Assembly: GCA_017861215.1 (NCBI GenBank)
Contig: JAGFXN010000098.1
Location: forward strand, 1-6,446
DNA: 6,446 nt
Reading direction: 5' to 3'
DNA from: Deltaproteobacteria bacterium
Lineage (GTDB): Bacteria; Desulfobacterota; Desulfuromonadia; Geobacterales; DSM-12255
This document shows, piece after piece, positions 1 through 5,646 of the stretch; position 1 is the first letter of the stretch; the number at the start of each line of letters is the position of its first letter. A model generated the notes under the pieces. The model was not told the origin of the DNA, ran no database searches, and worked only from the letters and a program-made list of their open reading frames with translations. Position numbers and translations under genes: made by a program.

Positions 1-219
1 ACCCCCTGCCGCTATCTTGATGTAATCACCCGCCAGTGCCGGGTTTATGACAACCGCTTTGCCATCAATCCCGAGTGTGTCAAACTGACGGCAGCACTGG
101 TGCCGACCCTGCGCTGGCTGCCGCGTGACTGCGGCTATGTTGCGCCCCGGCAACCGGATGTGCCGCACCCGCCGCGCCGGCAGCGCAGCCGCAGGAAAAA
201 AGGAGGCTTCAGGCGCTGA
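1..219 (+). CDS. YcgN/YkgJ-family cysteine-cluster protein, C-terminal part
   Basis: Frame 1 is open from the window edge to a TGA at 217-219, giving 72 residues; the start lies outside the window. The first 46 visible residues carry cysteines at 3, 13, 26 and 44. Their spacing, with CRVYDNRF and CVKLT...LPTLRWLP-type segments between them, closely follows my recollection of E. coli YcgN (CRNYERRF, CIKLT, LPTFEWLP, TCAY). This family (UPF0260, related to YkgJ) is thought to bind a metal or Fe-S cluster through its cysteines; its function is not established. After the last cysteine this copy has only a short basic Pro/Arg/Lys tail, whereas E. coli YcgN continues for roughly 50 residues, so the C-terminus is either a shorter variant or altered. 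The end of the gene also encodes the AGGAGG ribosome site (201-206) of the next frame. The family call is fairly safe; the role is unknown. Confidence 0.72.
   Translation, partial: TPCRYLDVITRQCRVYDNRFAINPECVKLTAALVPTLRWLPRDCGYVAPRQPDVPHPPRRQRSRRKKGGFRR
201..206 (+). promoter_or_regulatory. Strong Shine-Dalgarno site inside the 3' end of the ycgN-like gene
   Basis: AGGAGG preceded by an A-run sits 9 nt upstream of a CTG at 216-218. That CTG overlaps the TGA of the ycgN-like gene as CTGA, the geometry of translationally coupled ATGA pairs. This ribosome site is the main reason for placing a gene start at 216, even though CTG is a rare start codon. Confidence 0.5.
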
Positions 220-515
220 AAACGCATTGGCTGCTATTGCCTGCAGTCAGCAAGTTCCTGCTCACTGCCGGACCGATAAAGTAGATATTTTTTGCGAAGA
301 CGGCAAGTGCAGTCAGTCTGGAGCGGCATGTCATTGCGGCCCTGGTTGACTTGTTGCCAGATGTCACTATTATTGACGTCGCTGCCCTGGGCTTAAACGT
401 TTTCGGTAAGGTCAAAAAACAGAACAGTCGCTATGGACCAGCCGAAACCGTCAGCATGAATGAGGAATGGTTGAAATTACAGGCTGAACAGCTAACGACG
501 GAAGTAATCACATAG
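216..515 (+). pseudogene. Unrecognised small gene interrupted by an in-frame TAG
   Basis: Frame 3 from a CTG at 216 reads LKTHWLLLPAVSKFLLTAG and reaches a TAG at 282-284 (codon 23). It then continues as protein-like sequence (ERHVIAALVDLLPDVTIID, later a charged FGKVKKQNSRYG stretch and MNEEWLKLQAEQL) to a TAG at 513-515, about 99 codons in all. The AGGAGG site 9 nt upstream and the CTGA overlap with the preceding gene argue that a real gene starts here. The CTG start and internal TAG argue that it has decayed. No ATG, GTG or TTG with a ribosome site follows the TAG, so the downstream part has no obvious start of its own. Reading past the second TAG gives seven more codons and a TGA at 537-539 that overlaps the start of the diguanylate cyclase as ATGA, so amber readthrough is an alternative to decay. 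I do not recognise the family. Confidence 0.4.
346..373 (+). promoter_or_regulatory. Possible sigma70-type promoter for the diguanylate cyclase
   Basis: TTGACT (346-351) and TATTAT (368-373) are separated by 16 bp; each differs by one base from consensus. The site lies inside the degraded frame, about 160 bp before the cyclase start. It is a chance-level call, supported only by the match and the position. Confidence 0.3.
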
Positions 516-535
516 ACCGCCCTTGAGGTGCAGGA

Positions 536-1765
536 ATGAAGCAGAATGCAGCTGTTGCGAAAACACCGAACAAAGATGCCCGCATCATTAACTTTGTCTT
601 GCTCGTATCGCTGCTGGCGGTACTGGTCCTGCCGCTTTATATCCTTTTTATTCTAACTCCCGCCTTTACCGACTTCATAACAGTCGATACAGAAAAGCGG
701 CTGATCAATGTGGCGGCACGGATGGCCGATTCACTGCTGGAGAAGGAAAACACGATTACGGCCAATGCCATCACACCTCACTTTATCAACGAACTGGAGG
801 AAATTCGCCGGGTCATAACCCTGCCCAAGGTCAAAGTATTCACTGTGGATAGCACCATCATCTTCTCTACCGACCCGGCAGATATCGGCAAGAAAAGCCG
901 GCAGAGTTTCTTTGCGGATATCGTTGCCACCGGACGCGCTCACTCCTATGTCGCCACGAAAGACAAGCCGGGCGAGACCGGCGCAGAAGGCAAACAAAAG
1001 ATTATCGAAACCTATGTGCCTATTATGCGCGGCACCAAGACAGTCGGCGTACTGGAAATATATTACGATATTACGGCAACGCATCTTGCCCTTGAGAAGC
1101 TGAGGCACCGGGCCTATTTCGTGCTGCTCTGTATTGTACTGGTCCTGATGGGAGCAGTGCTGCTGAGTGTGTCCAAAAGCAGGTCCAACCTGCGGGAGCG
1201 GTACCTGGCAGAGCTGGAAATCCTCCGGCAGAAGGAGTTGCTGGAACAGCAGAATGCAGAGTTGGCGCGACTGCATGAGCAGGCTTTGTCCCTCTCCCTG
1301 AAAGATCACCTGACCGGTCTGGGAAACCGGCGTCTGCTGCAAATCCATTTTGAGCGTGAATTATCCCTGGTGCGCCGTCACGGCAAAGAACTCGCCGTGG
1401 TTATGCTGGATGTGGACCATTTTAAAGAATTCAACGACATCCATGGCCATCAAACAGGAGATGAGGTTCTCAGAGATGTCGCCCGGGTTATCACAAAAAA
1501 TCTGCGGGAAACCGACTTTGCCTTCCGCTACGGTGGAGAGGAGTTTCTGCTGCTGCTCCCGGAAACAGACCTTGCAAAGGCCCTAAAGGTTGCCGAAAAA
1601 CTGCGCAGCGCCGTTGCCGAGGAGACAGCTATCAAAATCAGCCTTGGCGTCACAGCCTACCGCAGCGCTGCCACTACCGCCGACTTGATCAGAGAAGCTG
1701 ACGCAGCCATGTATCAGGCCAAACAGCAGGGCCGGAACCAGGTAGTTGGCTGGTTTGCGGAATAA
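536..1765 (+). CDS. Membrane diguanylate cyclase with periplasmic sensor (GGDEF domain)
   Basis: This 409-residue protein is predicted to make c-di-GMP from two GTP at the inner membrane. A hydrophobic segment at about residues 19-40 and another at 194-212 flank a periplasmic region of about 150 residues. Its VKVFTVDSTIIFSTDP...IGKK...YVPI...GVLEIYYD pattern resembles single-Cache-type sensors; the ligand is unknown. A charged, probably coiled-coil linker (about 214-252) leads to the GGDEF domain (about 253-405). That domain holds DHLTGLGNRR (257-266), a metal-binding LDVDHFKEFND block (291-301) and the active site GGEEF (333-337). RETD (324-327) lies five residues before GGEEF, so the product-inhibition I-site is intact. 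No EAL or receiver domain is present. The ATG at 536 is set by GAGG at 525-528 with 7 nt spacing. TAA ends the gene, and a strong hairpin terminator lies 98 bp downstream. The DGC call is firm; the signal sensed is not known. Confidence 0.95.
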   Translation: MKQNAAVAKTPNKDARIINFVLLVSLLAVLVLPLYILFILTPAFTDFITVDTEKRLINVAARMADSLLEKENTITANAITPHFINELEEIRRVITLPKVKVFTVDSTIIFSTDPADIGKKSRQSFFADIVATGRAHSYVATKDKPGETGAEGKQKIIETYVPIMRGTKTVGVLEIYYDITATHLALEKLRHRAYFVLLCIVLVLMGAVLLSVSKSRSNLRERYLAELEILRQKELLEQQNAELARLHEQALSLSLKDHLTGLGNRRLLQIHFERELSLVRRHGKELAVVMLDVDHFKEFNDIHGHQTGDEVLRDVARVITKNLRETDFAFRYGGEEFLLLLPETDLAKALKVAEKLRSAVAEETAIKISLGVTAYRSAATTADLIREADAAMYQAKQQGRNQVVGWFAE

Positions 1766-1862
1766 TTGTAAAAATTGGCAGGAGATTCGTCACTGGCTGC
1801 GTCACAAGCAGATTTATCAAAGATTGAACAGGCAGACGCTCAACTGCACTGTCCGCTGCGAC

Positions 1863-1895
1863 AAAAGGGTTACGTCTTACGCCGTAACCCTTTTT
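1863..1895 (+). terminator. Rho-independent terminator after the diguanylate cyclase gene
   Basis: A perfect 12-bp inverted repeat (AAAAGGGTTACG, 1863-1874, with its complement at 1883-1894) surrounds an 8-nt loop and runs into five T. The A-run on the 5' side means it could also stop transcription from the other strand. The same arm sequence recurs in the terminator at 5387-5422. Confidence 0.85.
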
Positions 1896-2133
1896 ACGTA
1901 GAACATGGCTGCATTCTGGCAAACTGCAGAACACGCCCGTTCAGATCTGCGCCGCCTCGACTGCTTCTTGCTCCTTCTGGTACCGGCTATGTTCACGGCG
2001 ACACCTGGTCGAACATTGATTTCTACGAAATCAGCAGCAACACCGGCTATGCAGTGGCGGGATATCGCTTCTGAGATTGTCTGGCCTGCCCGTTCGCAGT
2101 TGATGTGCCAGGCTGACCTTGCCTTTTGCTTCA

Positions 2134-2173
2134 AGCATCATCCCGTTCCCACCGGCCGGGTCAGGATGATGCT
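2134..2173. repeat. Inverted repeat, 10-bp arms
   Basis: AGCATCATCC (2134-2143) and its exact complement GGATGATGCT (2164-2173) are separated by 20 nt that contain the palindrome CCGGCCGG. No T-run follows, so it is not a typical terminator. It could be an RNA stem-loop or a protein-binding site. Confidence 0.5.
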
Positions 2174-2245
2174 GACATCCGTGCCGGACGAGCGTTCCTG
2201 GCAGGACATACTTGCCATGGCACAATGTGCGTTTGCAACGCGTCA

Positions 2246-2262
2246 CACCGGCAGAGCCGGTG
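2246..2262. repeat. Short GC-rich hairpin, REP-like
   Basis: CACCGGC (2246-2252) and GCCGGTG (2256-2262) form a perfect 7-bp stem with an AGA loop, followed by GTTTAA. The compact shape resembles bacterial interspersed palindromes (REP-type), but only one copy is visible. A weak terminator is the other reading. Confidence 0.4.
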
Positions 2263-2431
2263 GTTTAATGAAAACATCAATAAAACAGTCCATCACCAGA
2301 TGCCGGTTCAAGCAATGGCAACAGCTACGCCGATCTGACATTGCCTGCCTTGTACCATCATGACTGCTCGAATCTTGCTGTATATATACGTGATTTGCCG
2401 TAATCCATCTGGTTATTCGGAGTAGTTTGCC

Positions 2432-2539
2432 ATGCCGGAATTTAAATTTATTGCTGCGGTAGTACTGCTTGCTCCTATTTTGCAGTCAGTTGCGCTTCCA
2501 TGTTCCCTTATCTGCGCCGCCTGGCGTCTTGGTATATAA
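2432..2539 (+). CDS. Possible 35-residue hydrophobic peptide upstream of the receptor
   Basis: ATG at 2432 opens a 35-codon frame ending in TAA at 2537-2539. GGAG at 2419-2422 lies 9 nt upstream, a good ribosome-site position. The peptide begins MPEFKF, continues with one hydrophobic run (about residues 6-30) containing two cysteines (24 and 28), and ends WRLGI. It could be a single-pass small membrane protein, a leader peptide for the receptor gene 84 bp downstream, or the surviving signal-peptide part of a lost gene. Its stop codon falls inside the nested inverted-repeat structure at 2519-2582. No family is recognised and no homology can be checked here; the support is the ribosome site, the hydrophobicity and the position. 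Confidence 0.35.
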   Translation: MPEFKFIAAVVLLAPILQSVALPCSLICAAWRLGI

Positions 2540-2582
2540 ACTGCAAATTAAACCGGTTTAAATAATTTCCCTGACGCCGGGC
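2519..2582 (+). promoter_or_regulatory. Nested inverted repeats in the receptor leader
   Basis: GCCTGGCGTC (2519-2528) can pair with GACGCCGGGC (2573-2582) over 10 positions with one U-G pair. The loop between them contains the perfect 14-bp palindrome TTAAACCGGTTTAA (2548-2561). A TATATAAA sequence (2533-2540) lies just before the palindrome and could be a -10 element, although no good -35 is seen. If transcription starts upstream, this is a two-stem RNA leader. If it starts near 2547, the palindrome is placed like an operator. The regulator is unknown. Confidence 0.4.
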
Positions 2583-2623
2583 AGTTTGACTATGTCCGCA
2601 GCTCCGGCAGAGGAACAGTTGCC

Positions 2624-4678
2624 ATGAACAGGTTTGTTCCAATTGATACGCGTTGGCAGCGGCGGGTACTTCTCGCGGCTCTGGTTGTGCTTGGGATTGC
2701 CCTGCAGCCGGTTACTGCGGCAGCTGCTGATGGTGTTACCCGGACAACAGACCTGACGCAGGTCCCCCTCGAAGAGCTGCTGGAGATCAAGGTGGAAAAT
2801 GTCTACAGTGCCTCCCGTTTCGAGCAGAGCGTGACCGAAGCGCCGGCATCGGTGTCGATCATCACTGCCGACGACATCAGAAAGTCGGGCTACCGCACCC
2901 TTGCCGACATCCTGAACAGTGTTCGGGGCTTTTATGTCTCCAACGACCGCAACTACAGCTACCTGGGAGTGCGGGGCTTCAGCCGCCCCGGCGACTACAA
3001 CACCCGGGTGCTGCTGATGATCGACGGCCATCGGCTGAACGACAACATCTACGACCAGGCCCAGATCGGCACCGAGTTCCCCCTTGACGTGGACCTGATC
3101 GAGCGGGTCGAGATCGTCCGGGGACCCGGTTCGTCACTCTATGGCACCAGCGCCTTCTTTGCCGTCATCAACGTGGTGACCCGGCCCGGCTGGCACAAGC
3201 CGACGGGCGAGACAGCCGTCGCCTTCGGCAGCGACGATGCCCACCAGGCACGGCTTACCCTTGGCGGCGATCTGCCGGCCGGGGCGACGGCCCTCGTCTC
3301 CGGGACCTTTTTCGACACCAGGGGTGAACGGAGCATCTTCTTCAAGGAGTACGACGACCCGGCCACCAATCACGGCACTGCCCACAATGTGGATGATGAC
3401 CGGAGTTACTCCCTTTATTCCCGCTTCAGCTGGCGCGACTTCACCCTCCAGGCGCTGTTCGCCAAACGGGAAAAGACGGTGCCGACCGGCGCCTACGGCA
3501 CCGTGTTTAACGATTCCGGCAACCGCACCTATGATGAGCGGGGCTATCTGGATCTGAAGTACCAGCGCAAATTCGATCCCACCCTGGAAATTCTCGGCCG
3601 CCTGACCTACGATAGCTACAACTATGATGGCAGATATGTGTATGACTATTCACCCGGAGGCCCGTCACGGGTCGTCAACAAGGACAAGGTGTCCGGCAGA
3701 TGGTGGGGGGGGGAACTGCAGCTGACCAAGACCCTGTTGGCCAGTCATATCCTGACCATGGGAGGCGAGTGGCGTGACAATCTGCGCCAGGATCAGCGTA
3801 ACTTCGACGAGCAGCCGCCGGCCACCTATCTTGATGATAACCGGCGTTCCTACGCGCTGGGATTATTCCTGCAGGACAGCTGGAAGATCCTCGCCAGCCT
3901 GAACCTTACCCTGGGGGTCCGCTACGACTACAATCAGACCGCCGGCAGCGCCACCAGCCCGCGAGCGGCACTCGTCTATTCCCCGTGGGAAAAAACTGCA
4001 TTCAAACTGTTGTTCGGCGCAGCGTTCCGGGCACCCAACGCCAATGAACTCTACTATGACGACAACGGCATCTCCACCAGGGCAAACAGAGACCTCAAGC
4101 CGGAGAAAATCCGGACCTACGAAGGGGTGTACGAACAGTACCTGGGGGAGCAGGTGCGCACCTCGCTCACCGGCTTTTACTACCGGACCGAGGACCTGAT
4201 CAGCCAGGTGACCGACCCCGGCAGCGGCCTTGCCACTTTCCAGAATATCGATAAGACCGAGGCGTACGGCGGGGGAGCGGAGATCGAAGGCCGCTGGGCA
4301 AACGAGCTTGCCGGCCGGCTCAGTTACTCGTACCAGGTGACCAGGGATCTGGAAAACAGCGAACGCCTCACCAACTCGCCGCGGCAACTGCTCAAGGGGA
4401 ACCTGACGCTGCCGCTGGTGAGCAAATACCTGTTCAGTACCGTCGAGGTCCTCTGTACCAGTGGCCGCCGTACCCTGGCGCAGAGAGAAGCCGGCGGATT
4501 CGTCACCACCAACCTGACCCTGTTCAGCAAGAATCTGCTGCCCGGTCTGGAGTTCTCCTGCAGCGTCTACAACCTGTTCGATCGGAGCTATGGCGATCCT
4601 GGCGGCACCGAGCATCTTCAGGACAGCATCAACCAGGAAGGGCGGACTTTCCGGGCAAAGCTCAGCTACCGCTTCTGA
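2624..4678 (+). CDS. TonB-dependent outer-membrane receptor
   Basis: This 684-residue protein has a signal peptide (basic MNRF...WQRR, hydrophobic to about residue 30, likely cleavage in the TAAAAD region near 35). It is followed by DLTQVPLEELLEIKV, typical of one receptor subfamily, and a plug domain at about 65-187 with ASVSIITADDIRKSGYRTL and the closing RVEIVRGPGSSLYGTSAFF. Residues from about 190 to the end form the beta-barrel, rich in alternating aromatic strands, with FRAPNANELY near 468 and a barrel-type C-terminal phenylalanine (LSYRF). Such receptors import ligands using TonB energy, or act as surface sensors; the substrate (siderophore, cobalamin, other) cannot be told from this sequence. 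AGGA at 2611-2614 is 9 nt before the ATG. A run of nine G (3705-3713) lies in codons for W361-G363 and is a potential slippage site. The yfiR-like gene follows after 20 bp, suggesting one operon. Confidence 0.95.
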   Translation: MNRFVPIDTRWQRRVLLAALVVLGIALQPVTAAAADGVTRTTDLTQVPLEELLEIKVENVYSASRFEQSVTEAPASVSIITADDIRKSGYRTLADILNSVRGFYVSNDRNYSYLGVRGFSRPGDYNTRVLLMIDGHRLNDNIYDQAQIGTEFPLDVDLIERVEIVRGPGSSLYGTSAFFAVINVVTRPGWHKPTGETAVAFGSDDAHQARLTLGGDLPAGATALVSGTFFDTRGERSIFFKEYDDPATNHGTAHNVDDDRSYSLYSRFSWRDFTLQALFAKREKTVPTGAYGTVFNDSGNRTYDERGYLDLKYQRKFDPTLEILGRLTYDSYNYDGRYVYDYSPGGPSRVVNKDKVSGRWWGGELQLTKTLLASHILTMGGEWRDNLRQDQRNFDEQPPATYLDDNRRSYALGLFLQDSWKILASLNLTLGVRYDYNQTAGSATSPRAALVYSPWEKTAFKLLFGAAFRAPNANELYYDDNGISTRANRDLKPEKIRTYEGVYEQYLGEQVRTSLTGFYYRTEDLISQVTDPGSGLATFQNIDKTEAYGGGAEIEGRWANELAGRLSYSYQVTRDLENSERLTNSPRQLLKGNLTLPLVSKYLFSTVEVLCTSGRRTLAQREAGGFVTTNLTLFSKNLLPGLEFSCSVYNLFDRSYGDPGGTEHLQDSINQEGRTFRAKLSYRF
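3705..3713 (+). repeat. G9 homopolymer within the receptor gene
   Basis: Nine consecutive G encode part of Trp-Trp-Gly-Gly-Glu (residues 360-364). A change of one G would shift the frame and truncate the barrel about halfway. The frame is open as given. Mononucleotide G tracts of this length are known phase-variation sites in surface proteins of other bacteria. Confidence 0.9.
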
Positions 4679-4698
4679 CCAGACGAGTCGATACTATC

Positions 4699-5253
4699 AT
4701 GCGACAGCGTACATTTTGGAGATATCTGGTCATTCTCAGCCTGCTCGGCAGCATGCCGTCACTGGCAGCTGCTGCCCAGGAAAGAGTTGCCGGCGAGTAC
4801 CAGGTCAAGGCTGCCATGCTCTACAACGTGGCAAAGTTCGTCGACTGGCCGGATGAAAAGGCCGGCAGCGACCAGACGCCGTTCAAGATCTGCATCATCG
4901 GCAGGAACCCCTTCGGCACCGCACTTGACCCTTTGTTGGGGAATTCGATCAGGGGGCGAAAACTGGTGATATCCCAGATATCCCGACCTGAGGAGGTCGG
5001 CGCCTGTCAGCTGCTGTTCGTCAGCTACAGCGAGCGCCGCAATCTGGCAGCAATTCTCGATACGGCGGGGCGGCGCAGAGTATTGACGGTGAGCGACATT
5101 GACCGCTTCGCTGCCAGCGGAGGGATGATCGGGTTTGTCGAGAGCGAGGGCAGGATCCGCATGGAGGTCAATCTGGAAGCAGTACGCAATGCCGACCTGC
5201 GGATTAGTTCGCAACTGCTCAAGCTAACTCGCATTGTCAAGGGACGAGAATAA
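4699..5253 (+). CDS. YfiR family protein (DUF4154), periplasmic regulator
   Basis: This 184-residue protein has a signal peptide (RQRTFWRY followed by a hydrophobic segment, probable cleavage after the AAAA near residue 26). It has the family hallmark EYQVKAAMLYNVAKFVDWP at 33-51 and a C-terminal block at about 128-181 (VLTVSDIDRFAASGGMIGF, then VNLEAVRNADLRISSQLL). In Pseudomonas aeruginosa, YfiR is a periplasmic, redox-sensitive repressor of the membrane diguanylate cyclase YfiN. Here C65 and C103 have nearly the spacing I recall for the first YfiR disulphide, and there are no other cysteines, so the second pair is absent. No strong ribosome site precedes the ATG at 4699, which starts 20 bp after the receptor stop; translation may depend on the receptor gene. 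The stop overlaps another ATG as TAATG. The family call is firm; the regulated partner is not seen in the operon. Confidence 0.9.
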   Translation: MRQRTFWRYLVILSLLGSMPSLAAAAQERVAGEYQVKAAMLYNVAKFVDWPDEKAGSDQTPFKICIIGRNPFGTALDPLLGNSIRGRKLVISQISRPEEVGACQLLFVSYSERRNLAAILDTAGRRRVLTVSDIDRFAASGGMIGFVESEGRIRMEVNLEAVRNADLRISSQLLKLTRIVKGRE

Positions 5254-5429
5254 TGTCGAAGCCCCTGCCCGGCAGACCGTTACTGGATGGCAAGCCGCTA
5301 GTCAGGTCTATGGCTGCGGCAGAAACAAAAGGAGGCGAATGGCAGAGCTGGTGTTCGCTCGCCATAGTACGGCAGATACCCGCAAAAAAAAAGGGTTACG
5401 GTTTTCAACGTGACCCTTTTTTCATTTAG
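5253..5429 (+). pseudogene. Probable remnant of a third operon gene overlapping the yfiR-like stop
   Basis: ATG at 5253-5255 overlaps the TAA of the yfiR-like gene (TAATG), a common arrangement for translationally coupled genes. The frame starts MSKPLPGRPLLDGKP and stays open for 58 codons, but its last third runs straight through the terminator hairpin at 5387-5422 and ends at TAG. No membrane segment or domain is visible. YfiR-type operons usually continue with a membrane GGDEF protein or histidine kinase, so this is most simply read as a surviving start joined to intergenic sequence after a deletion. It could also be a chance overlap. The start geometry is seen; the lost gene is inferred. 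Confidence 0.3.
5387..5422 (+). terminator. Rho-independent terminator of the receptor-yfiR operon
   Basis: AAAAAAGGGTTACG (5387-5400) pairs with CGTGACCCTTTTTT (5409-5422) over 14 positions with a single U-G pair, an 8-nt loop and a T6 end. Nine A at 5384-5392 make it potentially bidirectional. Its 5' arm contains the same 12-base sequence as the terminator at 1863-1895. Confidence 0.85.
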
Positions 5430-5578
5430 TAGTGACCACCAGCCAACAGATAGACTGACGATAGTGCCACCGGCGACCGGCTTTGCCTTCCCATGCTCCT
5501 CTCCGGAGTTAGTTTTCCCTATCCCGGGGTCACGTCTGCTCACGACATCAAATTCAGAACAGGACAATTGCTCTCCCG

Positions 5579-5606
5579 TTGACACTGCCTGCTTCCGGGC
5601 TATACT
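5579..5606 (+). promoter_or_regulatory. sigma70-type promoter of wrbA
   Basis: A perfect TTGACA (5579-5584) and TATACT (5601-5606) are separated by 16 bp, placing the transcript start near 5613, about 35 nt before the wrbA ATG. An inverted repeat ATACTT-TTC-AAGTAT (5602-5616) overlaps the -10 element and start point and could be an operator. This is the best promoter match in the window. Apart from the remnant frame and the terminator listed separately, nothing else is seen between 5254 and 5578. Confidence 0.75.
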
Positions 5607-5646
5607 TTTCAAGTATGCAATGAACCTTCCACAAGGAGTATTCATC

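Larger units (their letters stand above)
1896..2431. other. Long non-coding stretch without a convincing gene
   Basis: Open frames here on both strands (the longest being 1905-2363 on +, which overlaps several others) lack a ribosome site, recognisable motifs or consistent coding character. What can be seen are two hairpin-forming inverted repeats (2134-2173 and 2246-2262), an AT-rich TATATATA at 2381-2388, and a short protein-like tail in frame 2 ending at 2074. The stretch may hold decayed genes or long leader sequence for the receptor operon. Confidence 0.5.

Noticed and set aside
1..219. Frameshift joining the ycgN-like frame to frame 3 as one protein
   Set aside because: The AGGAGG site and CTGA overlap explain the change of frame more simply as two genes, although the short divergent C-terminus leaves some doubt.
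2198..2216. sigma54-like TGGCAGG...CTTGC
   Set aside because: The GG to GC spacing is 12 instead of the required 10.
1905..2363. 152-codon open frame on + in the gene-poor stretch
   Set aside because: No ribosome site, no recognisable motif, low-complexity and Arg-rich mixture, and it overlaps other equally long frames on both strands.
2268..2363. 31-codon frame starting MKTSIKQSI just after the GC hairpin
   Set aside because: No proper ribosome site and no recognisable character; judged chance.
2031..2623. Cobalamin or c-di-GMP (GEMM) riboswitch before the receptor
   Set aside because: The conserved cores (AGCCAGGAGACCTGCC-like; CACGCACAGGGCAAACC and CGCAAAGCC) were looked for on both strands and not found.
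3863..4615. 250-codon open frame on the minus strand within the receptor gene
   Set aside because: Shadow of the GC-rich receptor coding frame, with no ribosome site or motif.
5410..5646. 79-codon upstream extension of the wrbA frame
   Set aside because: The extension covers the TTGACA/TATACT promoter and the AAGGAG site, and the known WrbA N-terminus matches the start at 5647.
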